A stretch of DNA of 7,797 nt from Rhodoferax sp. (lineage in GTDB: Bacteria; Pseudomonadota; Gammaproteobacteria; Burkholderiales; Burkholderiaceae_C), in the NCBI GenBank assembly GCA_017880985.1, contig JADGRK010000105.1:1-7797 (forward strand), written 5' to 3'. The position numbers and the translations under genes are program-made. Positions 1-5,671 of this stretch are shown piece after piece (the first letter of the stretch is position 1; each line of letters starts with the position of its first letter). The notes under the pieces were generated by a model, which did not search any database, was not told the DNA's origin, and worked only from the letters and a program-made list of their open reading frames with translations.

Positions 1-525
1 CTGGCCAAACTCTCTGGCGGTGTGGCGCTGGTCAAGGTCGGTGCCGCGACCGAAACCGAACTCAAGGAACTCAAGCTGCGCGTCGAGGATGCCCTGCACG
101 CCACACGTGCGGCGGTAGAGGAGGGCCTGGTGCCAGGCGGTGGCGTGGCTTTGCTGCGCGCCCGCAAGGCATTGAAGGAGATGCACCTGTGTACACTGGA
201 CGAAGACTCCGGTGTGAAGATCGTCATACGGGCGCTGGAGGAGCCGCTGCGCCGCATTGTGCTTAACGCGGCAGAGGAGCCCTCGATCGTTGTGCACCGG
301 GTGGAAGAATCGTCAGAGCGGGCCTTTGGCTACAACGCCGCCACCGGCGAGTACGGCGACCTGCTGCTCATGGGCGTCATCGACCCGGCCAAGGTCACGC
401 GTCTGGCGCTGCAAAACGCCGGCTCCATCGCCAGCCTGATACTGACGACAGACTGCATGATTGCGACAGCGACCAAAGCTCGCCCGACTTCGGATACAGC
501 GTCCTCGGAGAGCAATTTCCCCTGA
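1..525 (+). CDS. groEL: GroEL-type 60 kDa chaperonin, C-terminal part (5' end outside window)
   Basis: ATP-dependent folding chaperonin that forms cytoplasmic double rings with a GroES cap. The reading frame is open from base 1, so 174 residues are visible and the N-terminal two thirds is missing. The fragment matches the end of the apical domain, the intermediate domain and the returning equatorial domain. Diagnostic motifs are KLSGGVALVKVGAATETE, VEDALHATRAAVEEG (its Asp, visible residue 30, corresponds to the ATP-hydrolysing Asp398 of E. coli GroEL), PGGGVAL, EEPSIVV, YNAATGEYGD and GVIDPAKVTR. The C-terminus after TTDCM is a Ser/Thr-rich tail ending SNFP instead of the usual GGM repeats. 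With the divergent sequence around HRVEESSERAF, this suggests an accessory chaperonin paralogue, not the housekeeping copy; that is inference. No groES can be seen because the upstream side is cut off. The family assignment is very secure. Confidence 0.96.
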   Translation: MAKLSGGVALVKVGAATETELKELKLRVEDALHATRAAVEEGLVPGGGVALLRARKALKEMHLCTLDEDSGVKIVIRALEEPLRRIVLNAAEEPSIVVHRVEESSERAFGYNAATGEYGDLLLMGVIDPAKVTRLALQNAGSIASLILTTDCMIATATKARPTSDTASSESNFP

Positions 526-751
526 GTCGGGGCCGCACGCGCGCGCAGAGAGGCCATGCGGTGACGCATATCAGAACACTTCATTGATCGAGGTCAAATC
601 ATCCCGAAATGAGTGCGGCCCGCAGACGCTGGGGCTAGGTGCTGCCGCATCACTGTGTTAGATTGCACTCATGCGTGGTTGGTGCAAAGGCTGTGTGGTA
701 ATCTGCATAGTGTGTACCGCACCAGATCTTTCGCGGAAACGAGGGACTTTC
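526..751. other. Intergenic region between groEL and the response regulator
   Basis: 226 bp without a credible gene. It holds an FNR-type inverted repeat at 584-597 and the ribosome-binding site of the next gene. No GC-rich hairpin followed by a T-run is visible after the groEL stop, so termination there is not evident. No clear -10 was found at the class II distance from the operator (around 618-625 the sequence is GC-rich). Weak AT-richer candidates lie near 658-663 (TTAGAT) and 706-711 (CATAGT), but neither has a good -35. Confidence 0.6.
584..597. promoter_or_regulatory. FNR-type operator upstream of the two-component genes
   Basis: The sequence is TTGAT-CGAG-GTCAA, which matches 9 of 10 defined positions of the FNR/ANR consensus TTGAT-N4-ATCAA with the correct 4-bp spacer. 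It lies 154 bp before the start codon of the response regulator and in non-coding DNA. The match is seen directly; binding is inferred. The absence of an obvious -10 at class II distance means it could work from a class I position, or as a repressor site. Confidence 0.55.
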
Positions 752-1489
752 ATGACTGAGCAACACATTGCCGTTGTCGATGATGCGCCCGACATTACCA
801 GGCTCTTGGCCAACTATTTGGGTGGGAACGGTTTTCGCGTGACCGAATGTTTGGGGGGAACGGCACTGATGGCGCTGATGCGCACAGATCCACCAGACTT
901 GGTGCTGCTGGATGTGGGCCTCCCTGGTGACGACGGGCTGGTCATTGCGCGGCGCTTGCGCGAGCATTGGCAGACCTCCATCATTTTGGTGACAGGTCGT
1001 AGTGAACCGGTGGACAAGGTCGTGGGGCTGGAAATCGGCGCCGATGACTATATAACCAAACCCTTTGATCTGCGCGAGTTGCTGGCGCGCGTCAAGGCGG
1101 TGTTACGTCGCTCATCACAAAATCTTCATCCCTCAGGTCAGCTTGGCAACGATGCAGCACCGCCCGCTGACCGACTCCACTTTGCAGGCTGGGTACTGGA
1201 CTGTGGCGGCCGACGCCTGCTCGCATCCGATGGGGCCGAAGTGAGTCTGACCACGGGCGAGTTTGAACTTCTTCGCGTCTTCGCGAAGCATCCGGGACGT
1301 GTCTTGTCTCGGGATTTCCTGCTGGAGAGCACCCGCGGACGTGATGCGGCGCCGTTTGACCGGGCCGTGGATGTACTGGTAGGCCGACTGCGCAAGAAGA
1401 TCGAGCCCACGTCCAGCCACCCGCAAATACTCAAATCAGTACGCAGCGCGGGCTATATTTTTGTACCGGCCGTCTCCGTTCAGGGGTGA
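752..1489 (+). CDS. OmpR/PhoB-family response regulator
   Basis: Cytoplasmic DNA-binding response regulator of 245 residues, the usual length for the OmpR/PhoB class. The N-terminal receiver domain (about 4-118) has the acidic pair Asp10/Asp11, the phospho-acceptor Asp54 in LVLLDVGLPG, Thr81 in ILVTGRSE and Lys103 in YITKPFDLREL, so all residues needed for phosphorylation are present. After a linker, residues about 145-240 form the winged-helix domain, recognised by LTTGEFELLRVFAKHPGRV, the DRAVDVLVGRLRKKIE recognition-helix region and the final SVRSAGYIFVP hairpin. The start at 752 was chosen because a GAGGGA ribosome-binding site sits 5 nt upstream and MTEQHIAVVDD begins at the domain edge. 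An in-frame ATG at 671 would add 27 Cys-rich residues and has no ribosome-binding site. The kinase gene follows after 10 nt, so the two are almost certainly an operon and partners. The target genes are unknown. Confidence 0.93.
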   Translation: MTEQHIAVVDDAPDITRLLANYLGGNGFRVTECLGGTALMALMRTDPPDLVLLDVGLPGDDGLVIARRLREHWQTSIILVTGRSEPVDKVVGLEIGADDYITKPFDLRELLARVKAVLRRSSQNLHPSGQLGNDAAPPADRLHFAGWVLDCGGRRLLASDGAEVSLTTGEFELLRVFAKHPGRVLSRDFLLESTRGRDAAPFDRAVDVLVGRLRKKIEPTSSHPQILKSVRSAGYIFVPAVSVQG

Positions 1490-1499
1490 GCGAAGCTGA

Positions 1500-3263
1500 A
1501 TGGGGCGAAACATGCCACTGAATTCTGATGATGTCCCGGACGAGGAGCGGCCTGCACAGGTTGTCGCCTCGGTCGAGCACCCGGTTCGTACCGCCGGTGC
1601 AATACGTCAGGCACACTTCTACAAGCAGCTCTCAGCACTGGCCAGGCAGGCGGTGGATCTCACAGACCCGCAGGAATTGCTGCAACGCGCCCCGGCTCTG
1701 GTGGCGCAGGCGCTGGACTGCGACGGTGCGCTGGTGTACCTGCTGGAGCCGAACCACCTTGAACTCAGGATAGTCAGCACCTTTGGTCAGACCGCCGGGC
1801 TAAACCCCGGAGAATTTGTGGCCAACCGGGTCGATGTCCCCCCCGGCTTTGTGCTGGCAAGTCGCCGCCCCGTGGTCGTCCCTGATTGGTCCCGAGAGGA
1901 CCGGTTTGCAGCACCGGCGGGGGCGCCACAACTGGGGCTGAAAAGCGGACTCGGGGTGCCGCTGTTTGACCGGGGCCAGGCGGTGGGTGTGCTGAGCGTG
2001 GGATCGACCCAAATCAATCATTTCGGGGCGGGTGAGCAGGAGTTTCTGGAGGCCGCGGCGAGTGTCCTGGCGACCAGCTTGCAGCGGGCACAGGTCGAAG
2101 CGCAGCTCCGCCAGGCCCACAAAATGGAATGTGTGGGCAATCTCACAGGGGGGATTGCGCACGATTTCAACAACCTGTTGACAGTAATTCTGGGAAATCT
2201 ACAGATGGCGCAAGAGCATCTGAAGGCGCGCGAAGATGGGCACGGACTCGAACTCCTGCAAGCAGCCATCGGCGCGAGTCGGCGCGCTGCCGATCTGACC
2301 GGCAAGCTACTGGCTTTTTCCCGGCGGCAAATGCTGGTTCCAAGCCGTGTCCCCTTGGGCGATCTGCTTCCTTCACTGGCGGATTTGCTGCGTCGTACGC
2401 TGGGTGAAAAGATCTCCATTTTGGTCGAGGTTGCACCAGGCTGCCCGCCCTGTCTGGCGGACCGGGTGCAACTGGAGTCAGCTTTGCTCAACATTGCCAT
2501 CAATGCACGTGACGCCATGCCTGAAGGGGGTACCCTGAGCTTCTCGTGCAGCGTGTCTCAAGGGCCAGTTGTGGATTTGCCCCAAGTCGCCCCCGACGGC
2601 CCGGTTACAAGATCTTCCTGGGTCCGCATCCGGGTCACGGATACCGGTTTTGGGATGAGCGAAGCGGTACGGGAGCGGGCGTTTGAACCTTTTTTTACCA
2701 CCAAGGACGCGGGGCGGGGTACCGGACTGGGACTGAGCTCTGTTTATGGGTTCGTGCGGCAATCCAGTGGCGACATTGCTCTGGAGAGCGTGCCGGGGAC
2801 CGGTACCACGGTCACCATGCTGCTGCCAGCCGCGGATGACGATGATGCTGCGCTGGCGGCGCTTCCTCCCGGAAACACTTCTCTCCTTGCAGGCTTGCGA
2901 GTGCTGTTGGTGGAGGACGATGCGGAGGTGCGCGACTTGGTGCAGCAATTTCTGGAATCCTTCAAATGCCATGTATCAGCCCACGCCAGTGCGGCGTCAG
3001 CGTGGGCCGATCTGTGTGAAAACGGTGCCTTTGGTCTGCTCATAACGGACATTGAGTTGGGTACCGGCATGAAAGGCACAGAGTTTGCGCGTCGTGCCAA
3101 GCTGCGGTTCCCGGATCTGCCGGTGTTGCTCAATTCGGGTTATTCAAACTACCTGAGTGACGAGCGCCGCGAGGCACCGGGACGCTGGCCCCTGTTAAGA
3201 AAACCGTTCAGCAAGGAAGCGCTGGCCGAGGCCGTGGCACGCGCCTTGGGCGCCGACATCTGA
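1500..3263 (+). CDS. Soluble GAF-domain hybrid histidine kinase
   Basis: Sensor kinase of 587 residues without any membrane segment or signal peptide, so it should sense a cytoplasmic or diffusible signal. Domains in order: GAF sensor (about 45-198; ends near VGVLSVGS and the FLEAAASVLATSLQRAQVE helix); HisKA helix with phospho-acceptor His221 in GGIAHDFNNLL; HATPase with N-box Asn331/Asn335 (NIAINARDAMPEGG), G1 DTGFGM (381-386), F-box FEPFFTTK and G2 GRGTGLGLSSVYG (405-417); and a C-terminal receiver (about 466-583) with Glu472/Asp473/Asp474, phospho-acceptor Asp517 and Lys568. The GGIAHDFNNLL H-box is typical of hybrid kinases that feed a receiver in the same chain. No Hpt domain is present, so a relay to the upstream regulator would need either direct transfer from His221 or an external Hpt. 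The signal of the GAF domain (haem, cyclic nucleotide, nitrogen oxide or other) cannot be told from sequence. A second ATG at 1512, with GGGG 6 nt ahead, is an equally plausible start. Confidence 0.92.
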   Translation: MGRNMPLNSDDVPDEERPAQVVASVEHPVRTAGAIRQAHFYKQLSALARQAVDLTDPQELLQRAPALVAQALDCDGALVYLLEPNHLELRIVSTFGQTAGLNPGEFVANRVDVPPGFVLASRRPVVVPDWSREDRFAAPAGAPQLGLKSGLGVPLFDRGQAVGVLSVGSTQINHFGAGEQEFLEAAASVLATSLQRAQVEAQLRQAHKMECVGNLTGGIAHDFNNLLTVILGNLQMAQEHLKAREDGHGLELLQAAIGASRRAADLTGKLLAFSRRQMLVPSRVPLGDLLPSLADLLRRTLGEKISILVEVAPGCPPCLADRVQLESALLNIAINARDAMPEGGTLSFSCSVSQGPVVDLPQVAPDGPVTRSSWVRIRVTDTGFGMSEAVRERAFEPFFTTKDAGRGTGLGLSSVYGFVRQSSGDIALESVPGTGTTVTMLLPAADDDDAALAALPPGNTSLLAGLRVLLVEDDAEVRDLVQQFLESFKCHVSAHASAASAWADLCENGAFGLLITDIELGTGMKGTEFARRAKLRFPDLPVLLNSGYSNYLSDERREAPGRWPLLRKPFSKEALAEAVARALGADI

Positions 3264-3284
3264 CCTCGCTGCCCACCTCAACTG
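3264..3284. other. Short convergent gap between kinase and Crp/Fnr genes
   Basis: Only 21 bp separates the stop codons of two genes pointing at each other. No hairpin with a T-run is visible in either direction, so transcripts probably run into the opposite gene unless a terminator lies inside a coding region. Confidence 0.5.
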
Positions 3285-4136
3285 TCAATGCAGGAAAGTT
3301 GTATCGGGCTCGGCACTGTTCTGGATGAAATCGCGCAGGCTCTCCAACTTCGGGATGCTGATGTCGCGCCTGCCCTTTTCATGAAACTCGATCACACCGC
3401 AACGGGCCAGACGTGAAAGTGCGCGACTCACAGACTCCAGCGTGAGGCCAAGATAGTGGCCCATATCAGCCCGTGTCATGTGCACGTTGATCTGATCGGT
3501 TCTCATGCCACGTTCGGCCAGCGCTTGCGCCCACCATAGCAGAAAGTCCGCTACCCGGGCGTCTGCTGCCAGCGTGCCCATGGACAGCATAGCGTTGCGG
3601 CTGACCTCCAACTGCTCACTCATGGCGGCAAGCAACACGCGCAGCACCATCGGTTCGGTGGTGCTGGCCCGCTGCAAAGTGTCGTAGTCCAGGGTCCACA
3701 CTTCACCATAGTCCAGCGAAATGGCAGAACAACCGTAGTGGCCGCCGAGAATGCCGTCAAAGCCCAGCCAGTCGCCTTTGAAATAAAGGCCGGCCGGCTG
3801 CTCGCGCCCGTCCGCAGTCAGGTTCATGATCATGAACAGCCCCGAGTTGACCAGATACAGCTTGTCAAAGGGTTGGCCGCACAGATAGACACGCTCACCG
3901 GGCCGCACTCGGCGCCGTCCAAAGGCAACGCATTGCTCCACCAGGCTCAGGGATTGCTGCCAGAGGCGCTGGGGCCCGGCAGCGTCGCGAACCGGTGCAT
4001 AGGTCTCTGAGCAGGAAAGGGGAGTCCGTGATGCAAAGTCACGTGCGCGAACAGTAGGGGGTTGCGGAGGTAACCCCTGACGGCCGTTGAAGGCCTGGTA
4101 AGCATGCGATTGCTGCGGGTTTGAAGGCAGTGTCAT
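3285..4136 (-). CDS. Crp/Fnr-family transcription regulator, FNR-like, lacking Fe-S ligands
   Basis: Cytoplasmic DNA-binding regulator of 283 residues, longer than E. coli FNR (about 250) because of a Pro-rich N-terminal extension of roughly 55 residues. A cyclic-nucleotide-type beta-roll (about 75-155) includes VRPGERVYLCGQPFDKLYLV and GDWLGFDGILGGHYG, closely resembling FNR. A long dimerisation helix follows, then a winged helix with MTRADMGHYLGLTLESVSRALSRL (about 220-243). The recognition helix keeps Glu234, Ser237 and Arg238, the E-x-x-S-R pattern by which FNR reads TTGAT half-sites. The cysteines (42, 69, 86, 136, 246) do not form the C-x2-C-x5-C cluster, and the position equivalent to FNR Cys122 is Trp147, so a 4Fe-4S cluster is unlikely. 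Effector sensing may be haem/NO (DNR-like), another ligand, or constitutive. The start at 4136 was chosen because AGGAG lies 6 nt upstream; an in-frame ATG at 4181 has no ribosome-binding site. Divergent from the BON operon. Confidence 0.92.
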   Translation of the reverse strand: MTLPSNPQQSHAYQAFNGRQGLPPQPPTVRARDFASRTPLSCSETYAPVRDAAGPQRLWQQSLSLVEQCVAFGRRRVRPGERVYLCGQPFDKLYLVNSGLFMIMNLTADGREQPAGLYFKGDWLGFDGILGGHYGCSAISLDYGEVWTLDYDTLQRASTTEPMVLRVLLAAMSEQLEVSRNAMLSMGTLAADARVADFLLWWAQALAERGMRTDQINVHMTRADMGHYLGLTLESVSRALSRLARCGVIEFHEKGRRDISIPKLESLRDFIQNSAEPDTTFLH

Positions 4137-4140
4137 CGGG

Positions 4141-4147
4141 TTCTCCT
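4141..4147 (-). promoter_or_regulatory. Ribosome-binding site that sets the Crp/Fnr start
   Basis: On the minus strand this reads AGGAGAA and lies 4 nt before ATG 4136 (6 nt counted from the AGGAG core). It is near-perfect and argues against the upstream in-frame ATG at 4181, whose leader has no purine-rich element. Confidence 0.75.
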
Positions 4148-4387
4148 GGTTGAGTCTGTCATTGGTCTGCGGTTGATCCATACAAGCCCGTCGTCACCAA
4201 GCTGCCGTGGTCACCTTCGAGCAACCGCAACTGCATCTACCGGGCATGGTCTTAAGGGTAGGCATGCTGGGTAAACGGATTTGCACGCGCAGTCGGCCCC
4301 AAGGGCAGGTTATGTAACACTGTGTAAACGTCATGTTGCTGGCTGGAACGCAGTGTGGTTGCGGTTCGGTCGGCTGCCGCTGCTCAG

Positions 4388-4401
4388 TTGATTTTTCTCA
4401 A
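4388..4401. promoter_or_regulatory. FNR-type operator for the BON/CBS/acs/pdh operon
   Basis: TTGAT-TTTT-CTCAA matches 9 of 10 positions of the FNR/ANR consensus with the exact 4-bp spacer. Its centre (4394.5) lies 41.5 bp before a predicted transcription start at about 4436, which is the classical class II activator position. The site is 67 bp from the ATG of the BON gene and 251 bp from the start of the divergent Crp/Fnr gene, so autoregulation is possible but less direct. The sequence match and spacing are seen; binding and activation are inferred. Confidence 0.75.
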
Positions 4402-4422
4402 CATGGTCTATTGCGTCCTGCT

Positions 4423-4428
4423 TATTCT
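4423..4428 (+). promoter_or_regulatory. Putative -10 element of the FNR-dependent promoter
   Basis: TATTCT matches 4 of 6 positions of TATAAT. It lies 21 bp after the FNR-type palindrome, as expected for a class II promoter in which the activator overlaps and replaces the -35. The predicted start is about 4435-4436, giving a leader of roughly 32 nt before ATG 4468. Confidence 0.55.
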
Positions 4429-4467
4429 GAGGCTGCCCGTGTGTTGTGGCATTTGCAAGGAGCAACT

Positions 4468-5121
4468 ATGAAGACCGATGCGGATTTGAAAAGGGATGTG
4501 TTTACGGAACTGTCGTGGGATCCGCTCATCCCTGAGACAAGAGTCGGTGTCACGGTGAGCGAGGGTGTTGTGACCTTGACCGGACACCTCGATACCTACG
4601 CACAAAAAGTCGCGGTCAAACGTGCGGTAGAGCGTGTCGGCGGCGTCAAGGCAATTGCGATGGAACTCGATGTCATCCCTCTGGGGATTCACCAACGCAG
4701 CGACACTGAAATCGCCGCCGCCGTGGAACACGCCCTGAGTTGGAGCACCTCAGTGCCGGCCGACCTGATCAAGGTGACGGTGGAAAAAGGTTGGGTGACG
4801 CTCGAGGGCGAAGTCGAGTGGAATTATCAGCGTCGGGCAGTGGAACGCATGATCCGTCCGCTCAAGGGGGTGGTGGGTATCAGTGACAACATCCGGCTCA
4901 AGACGCTGCCGGTTCCTGTCAACCTTGCGAACCGGATTCAGGACGCATTGACTCGCCAGGCGGTGCGTGAAGCCAAACGGATCGAAATCTCGGTGGATGG
5001 CAGCGTTGTGACGCTGCATGGGCACGTGCACTCCTGGGCGGAGCGAAGTGCGATTGAAGGGGCTTCATGGTCAGCACCCGGTGTGAGTCGCGTCAATAAC
5101 CAGGTAGAGATTGAGGCATAG
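4468..5121 (+). CDS. Triple BON-domain protein
   Basis: Protein of 217 residues made almost entirely of three BON domains (about 3-70, 77-147 and 151-217). Each shows the family's alternating pattern with a conserved glycine: VTVSEGVVTLTGHLDTYAQK, VTVEKGWVTLEGEVEWNYQ and ISVDGSVVTLHGHVHSWAE, each followed by an amphipathic helix and a final V-G-V/I turn. BON domains are known from OsmY and related proteins and are thought to bind phospholipid or other hydrophobic surfaces. Unlike OsmY, there is no signal peptide, so this copy should be cytoplasmic. The ATG at 4468 is supported by AAGGAG 5 nt upstream. It is the first gene after the FNR-type promoter and is followed after 52 nt by the CBS gene. 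Three-BON proteins of this size are often seen near universal-stress and CBS proteins in proteobacterial stress clusters; the exact function is unknown. Confidence 0.9.
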   Translation: MKTDADLKRDVFTELSWDPLIPETRVGVTVSEGVVTLTGHLDTYAQKVAVKRAVERVGGVKAIAMELDVIPLGIHQRSDTEIAAAVEHALSWSTSVPADLIKVTVEKGWVTLEGEVEWNYQRRAVERMIRPLKGVVGISDNIRLKTLPVPVNLANRIQDALTRQAVREAKRIEISVDGSVVTLHGHVHSWAERSAIEGASWSAPGVSRVNNQVEIEA

Positions 5122-5173
5122 CGCGCAACCTGTTTGCCATGTTGATCAGATCAGGCAGATACCGAGAGAGCAG

Positions 5174-5671
5174 ATGATGGCGACACAACTCAGGGATTTT
5201 GCGACCTCGATAGTGGCAGTAGTCGAACCCGAAACCAATGCACTGACCGTGGCCCGACTCATGCGGCAACATCACGTTGGCGCGGTGGTGGTAGTGGAGG
5301 CGCAGGAGAGGAGCCGACCGGTCGGCATCGTGACCGATCGGGATCTGGTACTTGAGTTGATCGCGGAAGGCCTGGACCCGGCCGTGTTTACTGCGGGTGA
5401 CATCATGTCCATCAATCCGGTACTGGCCAGCCCCGGGATGGATGCGATGGATGCGGTGCAACTCATGAGCGCACACCGGTTGCGCCGCCTGATCATCGCG
5501 GACGAAGCGGACCGGCTGGTGGGCATTGTCACGATGGAGGACGTGCTTGAACTGCTGACCCGTGAACTGGCGAATCTTGCAACCGGGGTTGTAGGAGCCA
5601 GAGATCGGGAAGTCAGCGAGAGGGGAAAGGTCTATGGAGAGACCATCGGTCATCCACAAGACCGCGTCTGA
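5174..5671 (+). CDS. Two-CBS-domain protein (putative adenine-nucleotide sensor)
   Basis: Protein of 165 residues consisting of a Bateman module: CBS1 about 8-66 and CBS2 about 75-133, then a charged tail of about 30 residues. Both repeats end in the ligand-binding signature, GIVTDRD (51-57) and GIVTMED (117-123), whose Thr and Asp usually contact the ribose and phosphate of adenine nucleotides. No enzymatic, membrane or DNA-binding domain is attached, so it probably acts by binding another protein or as a nucleotide sensor. Start: two ATGs in tandem at 5174 and 5177 follow a GAGAG purine stretch (5164-5168); the choice between them is open. An in-frame start at 5111 would overlap the BON gene and has no ribosome-binding site. 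The 3' end overlaps the ligase gene by 38 nt, implying coupled translation. Because the next gene makes AMP, a role as a sensor of AMP/ATP for acetyl-CoA metabolism is an attractive inference. Confidence 0.88.
   Translation: MMATQLRDFATSIVAVVEPETNALTVARLMRQHHVGAVVVVEAQERSRPVGIVTDRDLVLELIAEGLDPAVFTAGDIMSINPVLASPGMDAMDAVQLMSAHRLRRLIIADEADRLVGIVTMEDVLELLTRELANLATGVVGARDREVSERGKVYGETIGHPQDRV

Larger units (their letters stand above)
4137..4467. other. Divergent intergenic regulatory region (331 bp)
   Basis: Non-coding stretch between the minus-strand Crp/Fnr gene and the plus-strand BON gene. It must hold promoters in both directions. The plus-strand promoter is visible near 4388-4436. For the minus-strand gene only weak candidates exist, for example TTTACC (complement of 4270-4275) or TTTACA (complement of 4323-4328) as -35 elements without a good -10. 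It also has two GTAAACG copies (4271-4277 and 4324-4330, 53 bp apart) and an imperfect palindrome GTTATGTAAC (4309-4318). No small gene is supported. The open frame running through it from 4333 in phase with the BON gene lacks a ribosome-binding site and would cover the operator. Confidence 0.6.

Noticed and set aside
609..672. 8-bp inverted repeat ATGAGTGC ... GCACTCAT as a possible terminator or regulatory hairpin
   Set aside because: The loop is about 48 nt and no T-run follows; a match of this length is easily due to chance.
671..751. N-terminal extension of the response regulator from ATG 671
   Set aside because: No ribosome-binding site, Cys-rich residues unlike a receiver domain, and a good ribosome-binding site exists for ATG 752.
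3264..3284. Bidirectional terminator between the convergent genes
   Set aside because: The 21-bp gap contains no inverted repeat with a T-run on either strand.
4173..4186. TTGATCCATACAAG near the Crp/Fnr start as a possible autoregulatory box
   Set aside because: Only the left half-site fits; with a 4-bp spacer the right half reads ACAAG, a poor match to ATCAA.
4333..4467. N-terminal extension of the BON protein, which could look like a Cys-rich leader
   Set aside because: It would run through the FNR box and -10, and AAGGAG directly precedes ATG 4468.
5142..5154. TTGATCAGATCAG upstream of the CBS gene, resembling an FNR box
   Set aside because: The half-sites are separated by 3 bp, not 4, which breaks the helical phasing FNR needs, and no -10 follows at the expected distance.
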